Shown here: positions 41,046 through 48,836 of the stretch, one piece after another
Position numbering within the stretch: position 1 is the first letter of the stretch
How the letters are laid out: every line of letters starts with the position of its first letter
NCBI GenBank assembly: GCA_003562475.1
Contig: PWUU01000023.1
Location: forward strand, 1-48,836
From: Dehalococcoidia bacterium
GTDB lineage: Bacteria > Chloroflexota > Dehalococcoidia > GIF9 > AB-539-J10
Direction of reading: 5' to 3'
DNA: 48,836 bases
Notes under the pieces: generated by a model
Seen by the model: the letters and a program-made list of their open reading frames with translations, nothing else
The model's database searches: none
What the model was told of the DNA's origin: nothing
Made by a program: the position numbers and the translations under genes

Positions 41046-41954
41046 CTACATGCGCACGAGCTTTCGTATTCTGCGGTTCCTGACGATTTCGCCAATGTAG
41101 ATGTCACCATGGGAGTCCAGGCAGATCGAGTGGCTGATGTCCAGGACCTTGTTACCCCCTATCGTGCCATCCCAAGACGACAGCTCATTGCCGTCGAAGT
41201 CCCGGATGCTCAGGCGGGCATGTGGCGGATTTGGCTTACTCTCCATTATGTACACAGAATCGGACCCGTTATCAATGAAGATGTCTTGAGGCCAGTTGAA
41301 ACCGGTCCACACATCGACCAGCTCACCATCCGGCGTGAACCTTTGGATGCGATCGTTGTTCCTATCACAAACATACACGATACCGTGCCGGTCAATACCA
41401 AGCTTGTGAGGTAGTGCGAACTGGCCTGGTTCCGTTCCAGGTTCCCCCCAGGTTTTCAGTAGTTCTCCTTCAGGCGAGAACTTGTGTACAAGGAAGTTGC
41501 CGTAGCCATCGGTGACGAAGAGTTCTCCCTGGAGACCGATTGCTACGTCGGTGGGCTGATTGAACGGTTGGCGAAGCATCATCGGTGTTGCCAGGAACCT
41601 TGTGCCGAGAGTCGCCAGGCACTGGCCGCCGAGCGTGGCTCTTGTCACTGTATTCGTCTTGGCATCAGCAATATAGACCGAGTCATCTGCGGCTATGCAA
41701 ATGCCGTGCGGGTCACTGAACTCTCGCTCTCCCCAGCACGAAACGAAGTCGCCGTTGCGCTCGAAGATTATGATTGGGTGGCTGCCATGAGAACCCGTGT
41801 AGACGCGACCATCGGGGTGGTGGTCACGTGAACCTACGTAGACACGATCGTTTGGCGCGATTGCCATATCAACAGGGTCATTTAACTCGAAGAACTCAGG
41901 CAGCTTCGCCCAGTCCTCAATTAACTCATACTTGAAGTTGCCTAGTCGAACCAT
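41046..41954 (-). CDS. NHL-repeat beta-propeller protein
   Basis: 302 aa from the ATG at 41954 (RBS GAGGAGG). About six NHL-type blades, each with 'P.gi.id..g.vyv.D..n..i..f...G': for example 'FSDPHGICIAADDSVYIADA', 'QPTDVAIGLQGELFVTDGYG', 'LPHKLGIDRHGIVYVCDRNN' and 'WPQDIFIDNGSDSVYIMES'. No signal peptide, so cytoplasmic. Such six-bladed propellers resemble peptidylglycine amidating lyase and are common in Chloroflexota and SAR202-like genomes; the substrate is unknown. Beside the tRNA-Gly remnant. Confidence 0.88.
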   Translation of the reverse strand: MVRLGNFKYELIEDWAKLPEFFELNDPVDMAIAPNDRVYVGSRDHHPDGRVYTGSHGSHPIIIFERNGDFVSCWGEREFSDPHGICIAADDSVYIADAKTNTVTRATLGGQCLATLGTRFLATPMMLRQPFNQPTDVAIGLQGELFVTDGYGNFLVHKFSPEGELLKTWGEPGTEPGQFALPHKLGIDRHGIVYVCDRNNDRIQRFTPDGELVDVWTGFNWPQDIFIDNGSDSVYIMESKPNPPHARLSIRDFDGNELSSWDGTIGGNKVLDISHSICLDSHGDIYIGEIVRNRRIRKLVRM

Positions 41955-42347
41955 TCCATCCTCCTCTCGTTGATTATTCAGGATACTTGCGGACCCCCGA
42001 CACGAAAGCTCATGATGCATGAATCGCTGGCCATCATGCTGATGACACGCTTCGCCGTCGATTGCCCCTCCGGGTCTGATTACGGACCATCAATGCAGTT
42101 CTGGCGATCATTGTCCCTCGTCATCGAGCCAACACCCCAGGTGTCCTCACTGACCTTCAGCAGGCCCGGTAACGTGGATCGGTGGCCGCATTCATTCCTG
42201 GAGGTTCCAGGGACTCCTGACAGGCTCACTCTGACCTTTCCAGCGCAGCTTCAAGTCGCTCGATGATCTTAGGCACAGACGAAGATAACCGAACTAGAAC
42301 TGAAGCGTCAAGGGCATGTCGCTCGTGGCTGCGGCGATCCTGTGCGA
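41955..42347. other. Intergenic region beside broken IS
   Basis: 393 nt. No gene recognised. The part nearest 42348 may be the decayed 3' portion of the IS1182-like element; no terminal inverted repeat was found. Confidence 0.3.
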
Positions 42348-43032
42348 TTATCGGCAGCTTGGCCGGATGAGATAGTGGCAAGCCAGTGCAGGTCGTCTCC
42401 CGTGTTCACCCAGCCAAGACTGTGCTCCAGAAGTCCTCACCCGCCAGCCCGGCCCTGCGTGCCCCTCACAGCGTGAGCACGTTATGTTCGGTGCAGATGA
42501 GCCGCCATTCACCAGCCTTTTCCTTTCCCCGGAGCAGAGGCTGGGGTAAGCCCCTTCCTCCTTCATCCTCCTGTAGCTCCTCGCTTCGTGCCTGAAGGCG
42601 TTCGCCTTCACTTTCGTTCCGTCAAATGCCACATGCCCCAGCTTCACCAGCCGCGCCGTCCGGCACATCTTGAACACCTGCAGGAACGGGGCAGAAAGCG
42701 CCTCCAGATGCTCTGTACGGAAGCCCGAGATGGTGCGGAAGTCGGGCGCGTTATTGGCTGAGCGCACACGAAATTCGATGTCCTGCTCCAGCCGCTTGGC
42801 TATACTGTGCCACCATGGCGCCCCGATGCAGCAGCACCTTCAACATCATCGCCGGATGATACGGCGGATATCCTCGCTCACCCTCGTAGCGACTCCGGAT
42901 GGCGCCCAGGTCCAGGTGGTCCACCACATCCGCGATGAAGCACACCAGTCGCTCCTGCGGCAGCCAGTTCTGCAGTGTCTGCGAAGTCGGACACATCAGT
43001 CCGGGGGTCGTATGGCCGGAGGTCTTGCTCAC
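42348..43032 (-). pseudogene. Frameshifted IS1182-like (IS5-related) transposase
   Basis: Two overlapping frames cover the N-terminal half. The first (43032 down to 42751) has 'LPQERLVCFIADVVDHLDLG' and 'YEGERGYPPYHPAMMLKVLL', the DUF772 N-terminus. The second (42767 down to 42348) continues 'SANNAPDFRTISGFRTEHLE', 'VKLGHVAFDGTKVKANAF' and 'SYRRMKEE'. A frameshift separates them near 42760, and in normal elements the text between should read continuously. After about 42600 similarity decays and the DDE catalytic core is missing. Inactive. Confidence 0.8.
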
Positions 43033-43090
43033 GCCTCGCCTCCTCCTCTAGATTCGCCCCGATTGTAGCCGCTCAGCTTGCTCAAGGCCA

Positions 43091-43957
43091 TTACGCGGAC
43101 GTCCTGCCGGGGTTCTTCAGCGCCCATTCCTCAAGTCGCGTGCTCTCTCCTTCACGCATACCGTAGCAATGCTCAGCGGCAGGATACGCACCACTCCGTA
43201 TCTCCTCGAAAAAGGCGCCAAATGCCTCCTTGATCTCGTCACCAAGATTGGCATAACGTTTCACGAACTTCGGTTTGAACACCTGGTAGATGCCAAGCAC
43301 ATCCATGAAGTTGAGGCACTGCGCATCGCAGTGCGGACCTGCGCCGGTGCCCAGTGTCGGTATACGCAACCGTTCAGTAATGAGCTTGCCGGTCTCTGCC
43401 GGCAGTCCTTCAAGCGTAATGGCAGCCACACCTGCTTCTTCGAGTGCCTGCGCGTCTTCAAGTAGAGCTATGGCGTCGTCAAACGTCCTCCCCTGCGCCC
43501 CAAATCCGCCCAGTGCAGAGACGCTCTGAGGCGTAATCCCAATATGACCATGCACGACCATACCGGCATCTACCACCGCCTTAATGTGGGGCACGATTCG
43601 CTTTCCGCCCTCCATTTTGACTGCGTCAACGTGCGCTTCCTTGTACAACCTGCCGGCATTGGCGACAGTTTCAGGGATAGAGACAGAGTAGCTGAGGAAT
43701 GGCATGTCGCCCACAAGAAATGTGTTGGGAGCTCCCCGACGCACGGCGCCCGCATGGTAAACCATCTGGTCCATCGTGACCGGCACTGTGCCTTCGTAGC
43801 CGTAGACCACGTTGCCCATGGAGTCTCCCACCAGAAGCATGTCGACTCCGGATTGCTCCGCGAGCATGGCAAACGTGAAGTCGTAAAGAACCATGTAGCA
43901 GAACTTCTCACCATTCTCCTTCATTCGTATGAAGTCAAGGACCGTCTTCTTTGGCAT
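43091..43957 (-). CDS. panB: Ketopantoate hydroxymethyltransferase, paralogue 1
   Basis: 288 aa. TIM-barrel PanB: 'LLVGDSMGNVVYGYEGTVPV' (metal-binding Asp), 'FLVGDMPFLSY' (second Asp), 'DAVKMEGG' (metal Glu and Lys), 'GHIGITPQSVSALGGF', 'ITLEGLPAE' (catalytic Glu) and 'LGTGAGPHCDAQCLNFMDVL'. Transfers a hydroxymethyl group from methylene-tetrahydrofolate to 2-ketoisovalerate in pantothenate synthesis. RBS AGGAGG. Lies 89 nt downstream of the DUF2520 gene. The usual 'CDGQ' is 'CDAQ'. A second PanB is at 45258; which is the biosynthetic enzyme is not clear, although this one keeps more consensus residues. Confidence 0.88.
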   Translation of the reverse strand: MPKKTVLDFIRMKENGEKFCYMVLYDFTFAMLAEQSGVDMLLVGDSMGNVVYGYEGTVPVTMDQMVYHAGAVRRGAPNTFLVGDMPFLSYSVSIPETVANAGRLYKEAHVDAVKMEGGKRIVPHIKAVVDAGMVVHGHIGITPQSVSALGGFGAQGRTFDDAIALLEDAQALEEAGVAAITLEGLPAETGKLITERLRIPTLGTGAGPHCDAQCLNFMDVLGIYQVFKPKFVKRYANLGDEIKEAFGAFFEEIRSGAYPAAEHCYGMREGESTRLEEWALKNPGRTSA

Positions 43958-44046
43958 CTATAACCTCCTGCGCGTCATGCTGTCCTGGCAGTTATTCCGT
44001 GACCCAAACAGCTTGTTCCAAACCCCGGCACATGTGCTTGGTAGTC

Positions 44047-44907
44047 TCAATCAGAGAGTAGCGCTCTCAGTTCCTGAGCCTTGTCAGGCGACAATGTTCC
44101 CTTTGCAAGACCGATGGGAATCGTCTCCAAGCCAAGCGTCTTGTACAGGAGTACCAGTCGCGGCTGTCGGTTTGCGAGGACCTCGAGGTGCTTGCGTATC
44201 GTACTCAGGTCCCCACCTGCGATCGGCCCTGTCAGACACATTGGGAATCCGATGTGCTCGATGTTGTTGAGCGTGCCCTTGAGTATGGGCATGCATGACT
44301 CCACCGCATCATCCTGGCATATGTCAAATTGATTCCAGAGGTCTGCTGCAAGGTGCACCAGTGTGTAGAAGTAGTTGCACGCTATACATCCCGCCGCATG
44401 GTACAAGGCCTTGTCGTGCTCGCGGAGTTGCATCCACTTACCGTCAAGCGAGTCCACGAACGTCTTCAGCTCACTCAAAACTGGTTCCTCTGCTTCGATA
44501 GTGAAGGTGGATCCGGGGAGATTCTCGAGCGATTGCTGGATGCTGGCGAACGAGTTGTAGGGATGCAGACACCCTACGTAGCAGCCGCGGTCGCGTGCTG
44601 GCGCCAGTACAGCCGTCGAGTTGGCTCCGCTGCAATGAATTACTGTCTTGCCGGGCCGCCATTTGACCGCTGCGGCCACCTCGCCAATTACGTCGTCAGG
44701 CGTGGTAATGAATATCAAATCCATTGCGTCGGCCAGCGCCTGCGCGGTGCAATATACCATGCATCCCGGCACGGATTCGACAAACCGTGTGGCCTCTTCG
44801 GGCAAGATGTCCATTGCACCGACGACGGGAAATCCCTGCTCCGCCAACCGTACGCCAACTGCCGTACCAACTTTGCCTGTTCCGATGATCCCTATGCTGT
44901 GTGCCAA
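44047..44907 (-). CDS. Rossmann-fold DUF2520 protein, possible ketopantoate reductase
   Basis: 286 aa from a TTG start at 44907 preceded by AAGGAG. NAD(P)-binding GTGKVGTAVGVRLAE at residues 8-22, 'DLIFITTPDDVIGEVAAAV', 'KTVIHCSGANS', 'GCLHPYNSFAS', then a C-terminal helical domain (DUF2520; 'HDKALYHAAGCIACNYFYTL', 'LTGPIAGGDLSTIRKHLEVL'). This is a 6-phosphogluconate dehydrogenase/ketopantoate-reductase-like architecture. Its place between two PanB genes suggests it reduces ketopantoate to pantoate in place of PanE (inference from context). Confidence 0.85.
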   Translation of the reverse strand: MAHSIGIIGTGKVGTAVGVRLAEQGFPVVGAMDILPEEATRFVESVPGCMVYCTAQALADAMDLIFITTPDDVIGEVAAAVKWRPGKTVIHCSGANSTAVLAPARDRGCYVGCLHPYNSFASIQQSLENLPGSTFTIEAEEPVLSELKTFVDSLDGKWMQLREHDKALYHAAGCIACNYFYTLVHLAADLWNQFDICQDDAVESCMPILKGTLNNIEHIGFPMCLTGPIAGGDLSTIRKHLEVLANRQPRLVLLYKTLGLETIPIGLAKGTLSPDKAQELRALLSD

Positions 44908-45257
44908 CTCACAACTCCTTCCTCGTCATTCTTCACGCCATCCATGTGAGGGAGACCCGCCCGGTCGTGTCTTCGCGTCCACAGTCGAAAGCCACGCTGG
45001 TCGCGTACATTCACTCTTGCACTAAGAGACGGCCTACACAAAGCACTACGCATCCGTACTCGGGTGCGTTGCAACACTCAGGCCGCGTGGACAAGTCCCC
45101 AATGGGTGTGATGCTATGGAACCTGGTCTAGAAGGAGAGCACAGTCCCGCGCCAATCTGTTCCGGAAGCTATCCAAGGCATCCGAGCATCCGCGTTCCCG
45201 TGGCGTTGATGACGCCTTCTCAAGTGTAGTGAGTGAACAGTGATTTGCAGAAAGAAT
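44908..45257. other. Intergenic region between DUF2520 and PanB-2 genes
   Basis: 350 nt. No gene or convincing RNA structure recognised. It may carry the promoter for the DUF2520-PanB pair. Confidence 0.3.
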
Positions 45258-46097
45258 CTAAATCGTCGGCGCGTCGGGCACGTCCTCCTCGTTCATCGTG
45301 AAACAGTGTCGATCGGCAGGATACGCGCCGGTACTCACGTTTGCAGCCCAGCTATTGAACGCCTCAATGATCTCCTTGCCTATCTGAGCGTGTTGTTCCA
45401 CAAACTTTGGCACGAACCTCTGGAAGATGCCCAGAATATCGTATGCATTCAGATTCTGGGCCGTAGCACTCGAGCCCGCACCGCAACCGATAACGGGTAT
45501 TGTGAGGGTCTCATTGATGCACCTACCCAGTGGCGCCGGTATACATTCAAGCACTAATGCGAATATGCCGGCCCGTTCCAACGCCACCGCCTCGTTAAGT
45601 AGTCGCTGAGCCGCCCCGCGTGACTTTCCCTGAACCTTGAAACCACCGAGCGCCCCCGCTGTCTGAGGTGTGAGTCCTATGTGACCCATCACGGGTATAC
45701 CGGCTCTCACGACAGCGCACACGGTGTCCACAATCTCGAGGCCTCCTTCCATCTTCACGCAATCGGCCCCGGCCTTGAGAAGCAACCCGGCGTTCCGAAT
45801 CGCCTCCTCCCTGTTCACCTGGTAGGATAGGAAGGCCATGTCACCCACGACAAAGGTGTTTGGCGCGCCCCTGCGGACACACTTCAGGTGATAGATGATG
45901 TCCTCGAGGTTGACTGGCACCGTGCTCTCAAGCCCCTGGATCACCATGCCCAACGAGTCACCCACCAGGATGACCTCGATATCCGACTGCTCAACAAGCG
46001 ATGCCATCGGATAGTCGTAAACCGTGATCATACTGAATGTCTTGCCTTCGCGCTTGCGTTCCTGAAGTTGTTGGATGCTCACTTTCGTTCGTGCCAT
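45258..46097 (-). CDS. Ketopantoate hydroxymethyltransferase paralogue 2 (divergent)
   Basis: 279 aa. Same family as the product at 43091: 'FSMITVYDYPMASLVEQS', 'ILVGDSLGMVIQGLESTVPV', 'FVVGDMAFLSY', 'DCVKMEGG', 'MGHIGLTPQTAGALGGFKVQ', 'LVLECIPA'. The catalytic Asp and Glu residues are kept. The late motif is altered: 'GCGAGSSATAQNLNAYD' where PanB normally has G.GAG..CDGQVL..D. RBS GGAGGTGA. Directly after ilvD (45 nt), so perhaps co-transcribed with it. May act on a different 2-keto acid, or be a second PanB. Confidence 0.85.
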   Translation of the reverse strand: MARTKVSIQQLQERKREGKTFSMITVYDYPMASLVEQSDIEVILVGDSLGMVIQGLESTVPVNLEDIIYHLKCVRRGAPNTFVVGDMAFLSYQVNREEAIRNAGLLLKAGADCVKMEGGLEIVDTVCAVVRAGIPVMGHIGLTPQTAGALGGFKVQGKSRGAAQRLLNEAVALERAGIFALVLECIPAPLGRCINETLTIPVIGCGAGSSATAQNLNAYDILGIFQRFVPKFVEQHAQIGKEIIEAFNSWAANVSTGAYPADRHCFTMNEEDVPDAPTI

Positions 46098-46142
46098 ATG
46101 GTCACCTCCATATCGTTCGGTAGAGCTCGCGTTACTAGATGA

Positions 46143-47810
46143 CTAGTCCCAAATCTCGAATACCGCCCCGGTCATGGCTGAAGTTACCAGTCTGGAATAC
46201 CTATCCAAGTAGCTGCCGGGAGGGGCCTTGGACTTCGGTTTCACCCACATCGTGCGTCGTTGCTCCAATTCTGCATCGTCAACCTCGAGTGTCACTGTCC
46301 CACGAGGGATATCGATAGCTATTGTGTCGCCTTCCTGCACCAGGGCCAATGGACCGCCGGCGGCAGCCTCAGGCGACACGTGTCCGATGGCTGCCCCCCT
46401 GGTTGCACCGGAAAAACGTCCATCGGTTACAAGCGCCACCGAATCACCCAGACCCATGCCGATGATCGCTGCGGTAGGCGAAAGCATCTCCCTCATACCC
46501 GGACCGCCTTTAGGTCCCTCATACCGCACAACGACCACATCTCCTCTATTGATCTGCTTTCCGTATATCGCGCTGACAGCATCCTCCTCTTGCTCGAAAA
46601 CCCGAGCAGGTCCGCGATGCCTCAGCATCTCAGGCAGCACACCGGCCACCTTGCACACCGCACCATCGGGAGCCAGATTGCCATGAATGATTGCGAGACC
46701 ACCTGTACGCGAGTACGGATTATCAATCGGGCGGATAACGTTCCCATCGACAACCTGTGCAGTCGCGACATTCTGCGAAAGCTTCTCACCGGTCACGGTC
46801 AGGGTGTCCGTGAGCAATTCACCCTCAAGGAGTAGCTTCATCACGGCAGGAATGCCACCAGCGCGATCCAGATCCGCAGGAAAATGCTGACCCGACGGCT
46901 TGATACGTACAATGTTCGGCGTGCGTGTCGCCAACTCTGTCACCATACCCATATCTAGCTTGATGCCTGCCTCGTTGGCGATTGCCGGCAGATGCAATAG
47001 AGAGTTGGTGGAGCCGCCGATGGCCATATCAGCCACCAGTGCGTTGCGGAACGCATCCGCAGTGAGGAGGTCACGTGGACGAATGTCTCGTCGGTAGAGT
47101 TCCATTACCTGCATCCCGGTCCGTTTGGCCAACGCCACGCGGCGACCGCTCGCGGCCATTGCGGTGCTGGCCCCCGGAAGGCACATGCCGAGTGTCTCAA
47201 ACAGATAGTTCATCGTGTTTGCAGTACCCATGTTGTTGCAGGCGCCGCAACCAGGTAGTGTGTCCTGCTCAAGTGCTGCAAGCTGATCCCACGTCATCTC
47301 CCCCCTCTGAACCAATCCCTGTGCCTCCATCAGGTCCGTGTAGCCAACCTCTCTGCCCAGGTGACAACCGGTGGCCATCGGACCGTTGCTGATGGCAATA
47401 GCAGGTAAATTCAAACGCGCAGCAGCCATCATCATACCGGGTGCTATCTTGTCGCACGCGGTAATCAGCACCATCGCATCGTACGAGTGGCCGTTAACCA
47501 TACACTCGATGGAATCGCAGATGAGTTCTCTGCTGGCAAGAGGATAATGCATTCCGTAGTTCCCCTGTGCGATTCCGTCGCATATGCCAATGGTGCCGAA
47601 TTCAATCGGAGTTCCTCCAGCTGCGATTATCCCTTCTCGCACTGCCTTGGAGATGATGTCCAGATGAACATGTCCCGGCATCGTCTCGTTCTGCGGATTG
47701 ACGATGGCCACCAGCGGCCTGTCTAACTCCTCTGGCAGTATGCCCATTGAGTAGTACAGCGCTCGATGCGTAGCCCTCTCAAGTCCTTTGGTGGTGGCGT
47801 GACTCCTCAT
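46143..47810 (-). CDS. ilvD: Dihydroxy-acid dehydratase
   Basis: 555 aa, full length. IlvD/Edd family: '[20 protein letters not shown]', '[15 protein letters not shown]' (cluster Cys, about residue 120), '[15 protein letters not shown]' (cluster Cys, about 190), '[14 protein letters not shown]', '[16 protein letters not shown]', '[20 protein letters not shown]'. The N-terminal position is 'ETMPGHVHL', with Gly where [2Fe-2S] plant-type enzymes have a third cysteine, as in the E. coli [4Fe-4S] enzyme; this suggests an oxygen-sensitive cluster. Makes 2-ketoisovalerate and 2-keto-3-methylvalerate for Val/Leu/Ile, and the first is also the PanB substrate. RBS AAGGAGGAC. Confidence 0.95.
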   Translation of the reverse strand: MRSHATTKGLERATHRALYYSMGILPEELDRPLVAIVNPQNETMPGHVHLDIISKAVREGIIAAGGTPIEFGTIGICDGIAQGNYGMHYPLASRELICDSIECMVNGHSYDAMVLITACDKIAPGMMMAAARLNLPAIAISNGPMATGCHLGREVGYTDLMEAQGLVQRGEMTWDQLAALEQDTLPGCGACNNMGTANTMNYLFETLGMCLPGASTAMAASGRRVALAKRTGMQVMELYRRDIRPRDLLTADAFRNALVADMAIGGSTNSLLHLPAIANEAGIKLDMGMVTELATRTPNIVRIKPSGQHFPADLDRAGGIPAVMKLLLEGELLTDTLTVTGEKLSQNVATAQVVDGNVIRPIDNPYSRTGGLAIIHGNLAPDGAVCKVAGVLPEMLRHRGPARVFEQEEDAVSAIYGKQINRGDVVVVRYEGPKGGPGMREMLSPTAAIIGMGLGDSVALVTDGRFSGATRGAAIGHVSPEAAAGGPLALVQEGDTIAIDIPRGTVTLEVDDAELEQRRTMWVKPKSKAPPGSYLDRYSRLVTSAMTGAVFEIWD

Positions 47811-48134
47811 TGGTTCTGTCCTCCTTCCTCCAGTACTGCCTTTCTCGCGGGATATGACATAGATCGGTAAGAGCTCAGGTTCCTAGATTCCTATCAAGAG
47901 ACGCGTGAACTTCGATACGCCGAAGTAGTGTGACACCAACTTTCTTTGATCCACCCAACTCTCCTGGACGAGCGCCACGCGCAAGTCCATCACCAGGTTC
48001 CATGGTACTCGCCATGCGTATCAGCGTCAATATATGGTACTGTGTATCAATGTGGTTGCTCAACGAACTGAGCCTTCGGCGTCCTATCGGTGCTGACTAT
48101 CGGGGCGAAGTTCACGGCAAGCGGCACTTAAGGC
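47811..48134. other. Region upstream of ilvD
   Basis: 324 nt. A leader-type control would be expected for a branched-chain gene, but I see neither a T-box consensus (GGGTGGTACCGCG) nor a leader peptide with runs of Ile, Leu or Val. Nothing else recognised. Confidence 0.35.
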
Positions 48135-48836
48135 GGCTGTATGCTGATTTGAGTGGAAAAGCAGGAAGGTGGTAAGACTCCCGGAGCATGGATAAATGAA
48201 GGAAGGAGGTCTTACCACCGATGGGGTTAATTCATAGTATCACACTGCTGTTGGGGTTGAAAGGATGGAGGATTCGCAGGCTGGTGCTGGAGGAAAGGGC
48301 GTTGGTGGTGGAGTTCAGAGAGACGGCCGGGCGACCAGTGTGTCCTCGCTGTGGTTCAGGAAGGCTGTACCGGCATGGGAGGGCGAGAAGGCGCAGGGTA
48401 CTCCACACCTGGGTCAGAAGGATCAAGGTGTTCCTCCTCCTGGACCGCCACCGATGGCGCTGTCGGCAGTGCGGGTGTTGCTTCACTCCGGGGCATGGGC
48501 TGGTTCGTCCTCACGCCAGGCTGACCAGGCAGGCGGAGCAGGAAGCGCTGTGGTGCACAAAGGGGAAGAGCTTCAGCCAGGCGGGAAGCGAGCTGGGGCT
48601 CTCCTACAGCAGGCTGCGCAGGATCCAGGAGCGGCAGGCAGCTGACCGCATAGCCGGCGTGCTGTCGGAAGATGGGGATATCCACCTGGGTATCGACGAG
48701 CACAGCTTCAGGCATCAGGACATGGTGTACACCGTGACCGACGTGAAGGGCAAGCGGATGATAGGCATCCTGGAAAACGACCGGATCGCCACCCTGAAGG
48801 CGTTCCTGAGAGCAGTTCCTCAAGAGAGGGTCAAGG
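48135..48836 (+). mobile_element. ISL3-type insertion sequence, copy 2 (right end outside window)
   Basis: The left end begins GGCTGTATGCTGATTTGAG and matches 6006-6130 closely. It contains an open transposase frame to the window edge. Same orientation as the truncated copy at 6 kb, 42 kb away. Confidence 0.8.
48221..48836 (+). CDS. ISL3-family transposase (partial, runs off the window)
   Basis: 205 codons open from the ATG at 48221 to the last base, with RBS GGAAGGAGG at 48201-48209. N-terminal zinc ribbon: CPRCG (41-45) and CRQCGCCF (about 82-89), then a helix-turn-helix ('GKSFSQAGSELGLSYSRLRR') and the start of the DDE domain with the first catalytic Asp in 'HLGIDEHSFRHQDMVYTVT' (about residue 156) and 'VKGKRMIGILENDR'. 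These are ISL3 hallmarks. No frame disruption is visible, so this copy may be intact beyond the edge. Confidence 0.9.
   Translation, partial: MGLIHSITLLLGLKGWRIRRLVLEERALVVEFRETAGRPVCPRCGSGRLYRHGRARRRRVLHTWVRRIKVFLLLDRHRWRCRQCGCCFTPGHGLVRPHARLTRQAEQEALWCTKGKSFSQAGSELGLSYSRLRRIQERQAADRIAGVLSEDGDIHLGIDEHSFRHQDMVYTVTDVKGKRMIGILENDRIATLKAFLRAVPQERVK

Noticed and set aside
40825-41100. Small plus-strand proteins over the tRNA-Gly remnant
   Set aside because: Frames reading 'GFEPAT' or 'RDSNPRQPAW' are well-known spurious translations of tRNA 3' ends.
47811-48134. T-box or leader-peptide attenuator before ilvD
   Set aside because: A GGGTGG string is present, but the rest of the T-box motif and a specifier loop are not; the 62-codon frame has no run of branched-chain codons.
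6006-48836. The whole window as a composite transposon between two ISL3 copies
   Set aside because: It carries clear housekeeping genes (ilvD, dapL-type, dCMP deaminase, tRNA-Lys) and one IS copy is a dead fragment; simple separate insertions are more likely.

Overview
The window looks like a chromosomal piece of a moderately high-GC bacterium, most likely Chloroflexota of the Dehalococcoidia type (inference). The main reasons are an LL-diaminopimelate-type aminotransferase, an archaeal/ER-style (Ser-His-Asp) signal peptidase next to a DUF5305-like protein, a UPF0182 membrane protein, a DUF2520-type reductase beside PanB, and intergenic repeats of the 'ctctccctt..gggagagg' and 'gtcatt(c/g)tgag' kinds. 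No rRNA or other phylogenetic marker is present, so this placement is not secure.

Layout. 1-5.9 kb: three secreted or membrane-anchored proteins on the minus strand (a 1022-aa glycine-rich protein, a C-terminally anchored Ig-like protein, a 198-aa secreted protein) separated by a dense field of hairpin repeats. The 198-aa protein is homologous to the C-terminal domain of the glycine-rich protein. 6.0-6.4 kb: a truncated ISL3-family insertion; a second copy runs off the right edge (48.1 kb to end). 6.5-14.0 kb: a minus-strand cluster of eight genes. In order of transcription it holds two SipW-cognate-type exported proteins, a third related exported protein, a large SipW-like signal peptidase, a 60-aa zinc ribbon, a DUF5305-like membrane protein, a two-HTH DNA-binding protein, and a large membrane-anchored surface protein. 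Upstream lie a run of hairpins (14.15-14.25 kb), two receiver-type regulators that lack a normal phospho-acceptor site (14.3-15.6 kb), a helically phased GTGAC array between them, and a small HTH protein resembling the one inside the cluster.

16.4-24 kb: MOSC protein, PAS-PAS-GGDEF diguanylate cyclase, a chimeric half HD-GYP protein, a membrane protein, a subtilase, two small genes, and an HTH-plus-GAF/HD-GYP pair, so c-di-GMP turnover genes sit close to the surface-protein cluster. 24-28.2 kb: a lipoprotein, a decayed serine recombinase, and a 749-aa alanine-rich coiled-coil protein with a C-terminal membrane anchor and two palindromic operator-like sites upstream. 28.3-32.15 kb: a mobile-element scar. 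A 151-bp direct repeat carrying part of tRNA-Lys and a tyrosine recombinase 3' end flanks a DrrAB-type ABC exporter and fragments of an IS and an integrase.

32.2-48 kb: mostly housekeeping. Membrane proteins including UPF0182, dCTP deaminase/dUTPase-like, a P-loop kinase-like protein with dCMP deaminase, a VOC epimerase-like protein, DapL-type aminotransferase, a tRNA-Gly remnant, an NHL propeller, a broken IS1182-like transposase, then a branched-chain/pantothenate group: two divergent PanB paralogues flanking a DUF2520 protein, and IlvD. IlvD makes ketoisovalerate, PanB hydroxymethylates it, and the DUF2520 protein may serve as ketopantoate reductase (inference).

The strongest candidate for an underdescribed system is the SipW/DUF5305 surface-fibre-like cluster with its unusual regulators and c-di-GMP neighbours.
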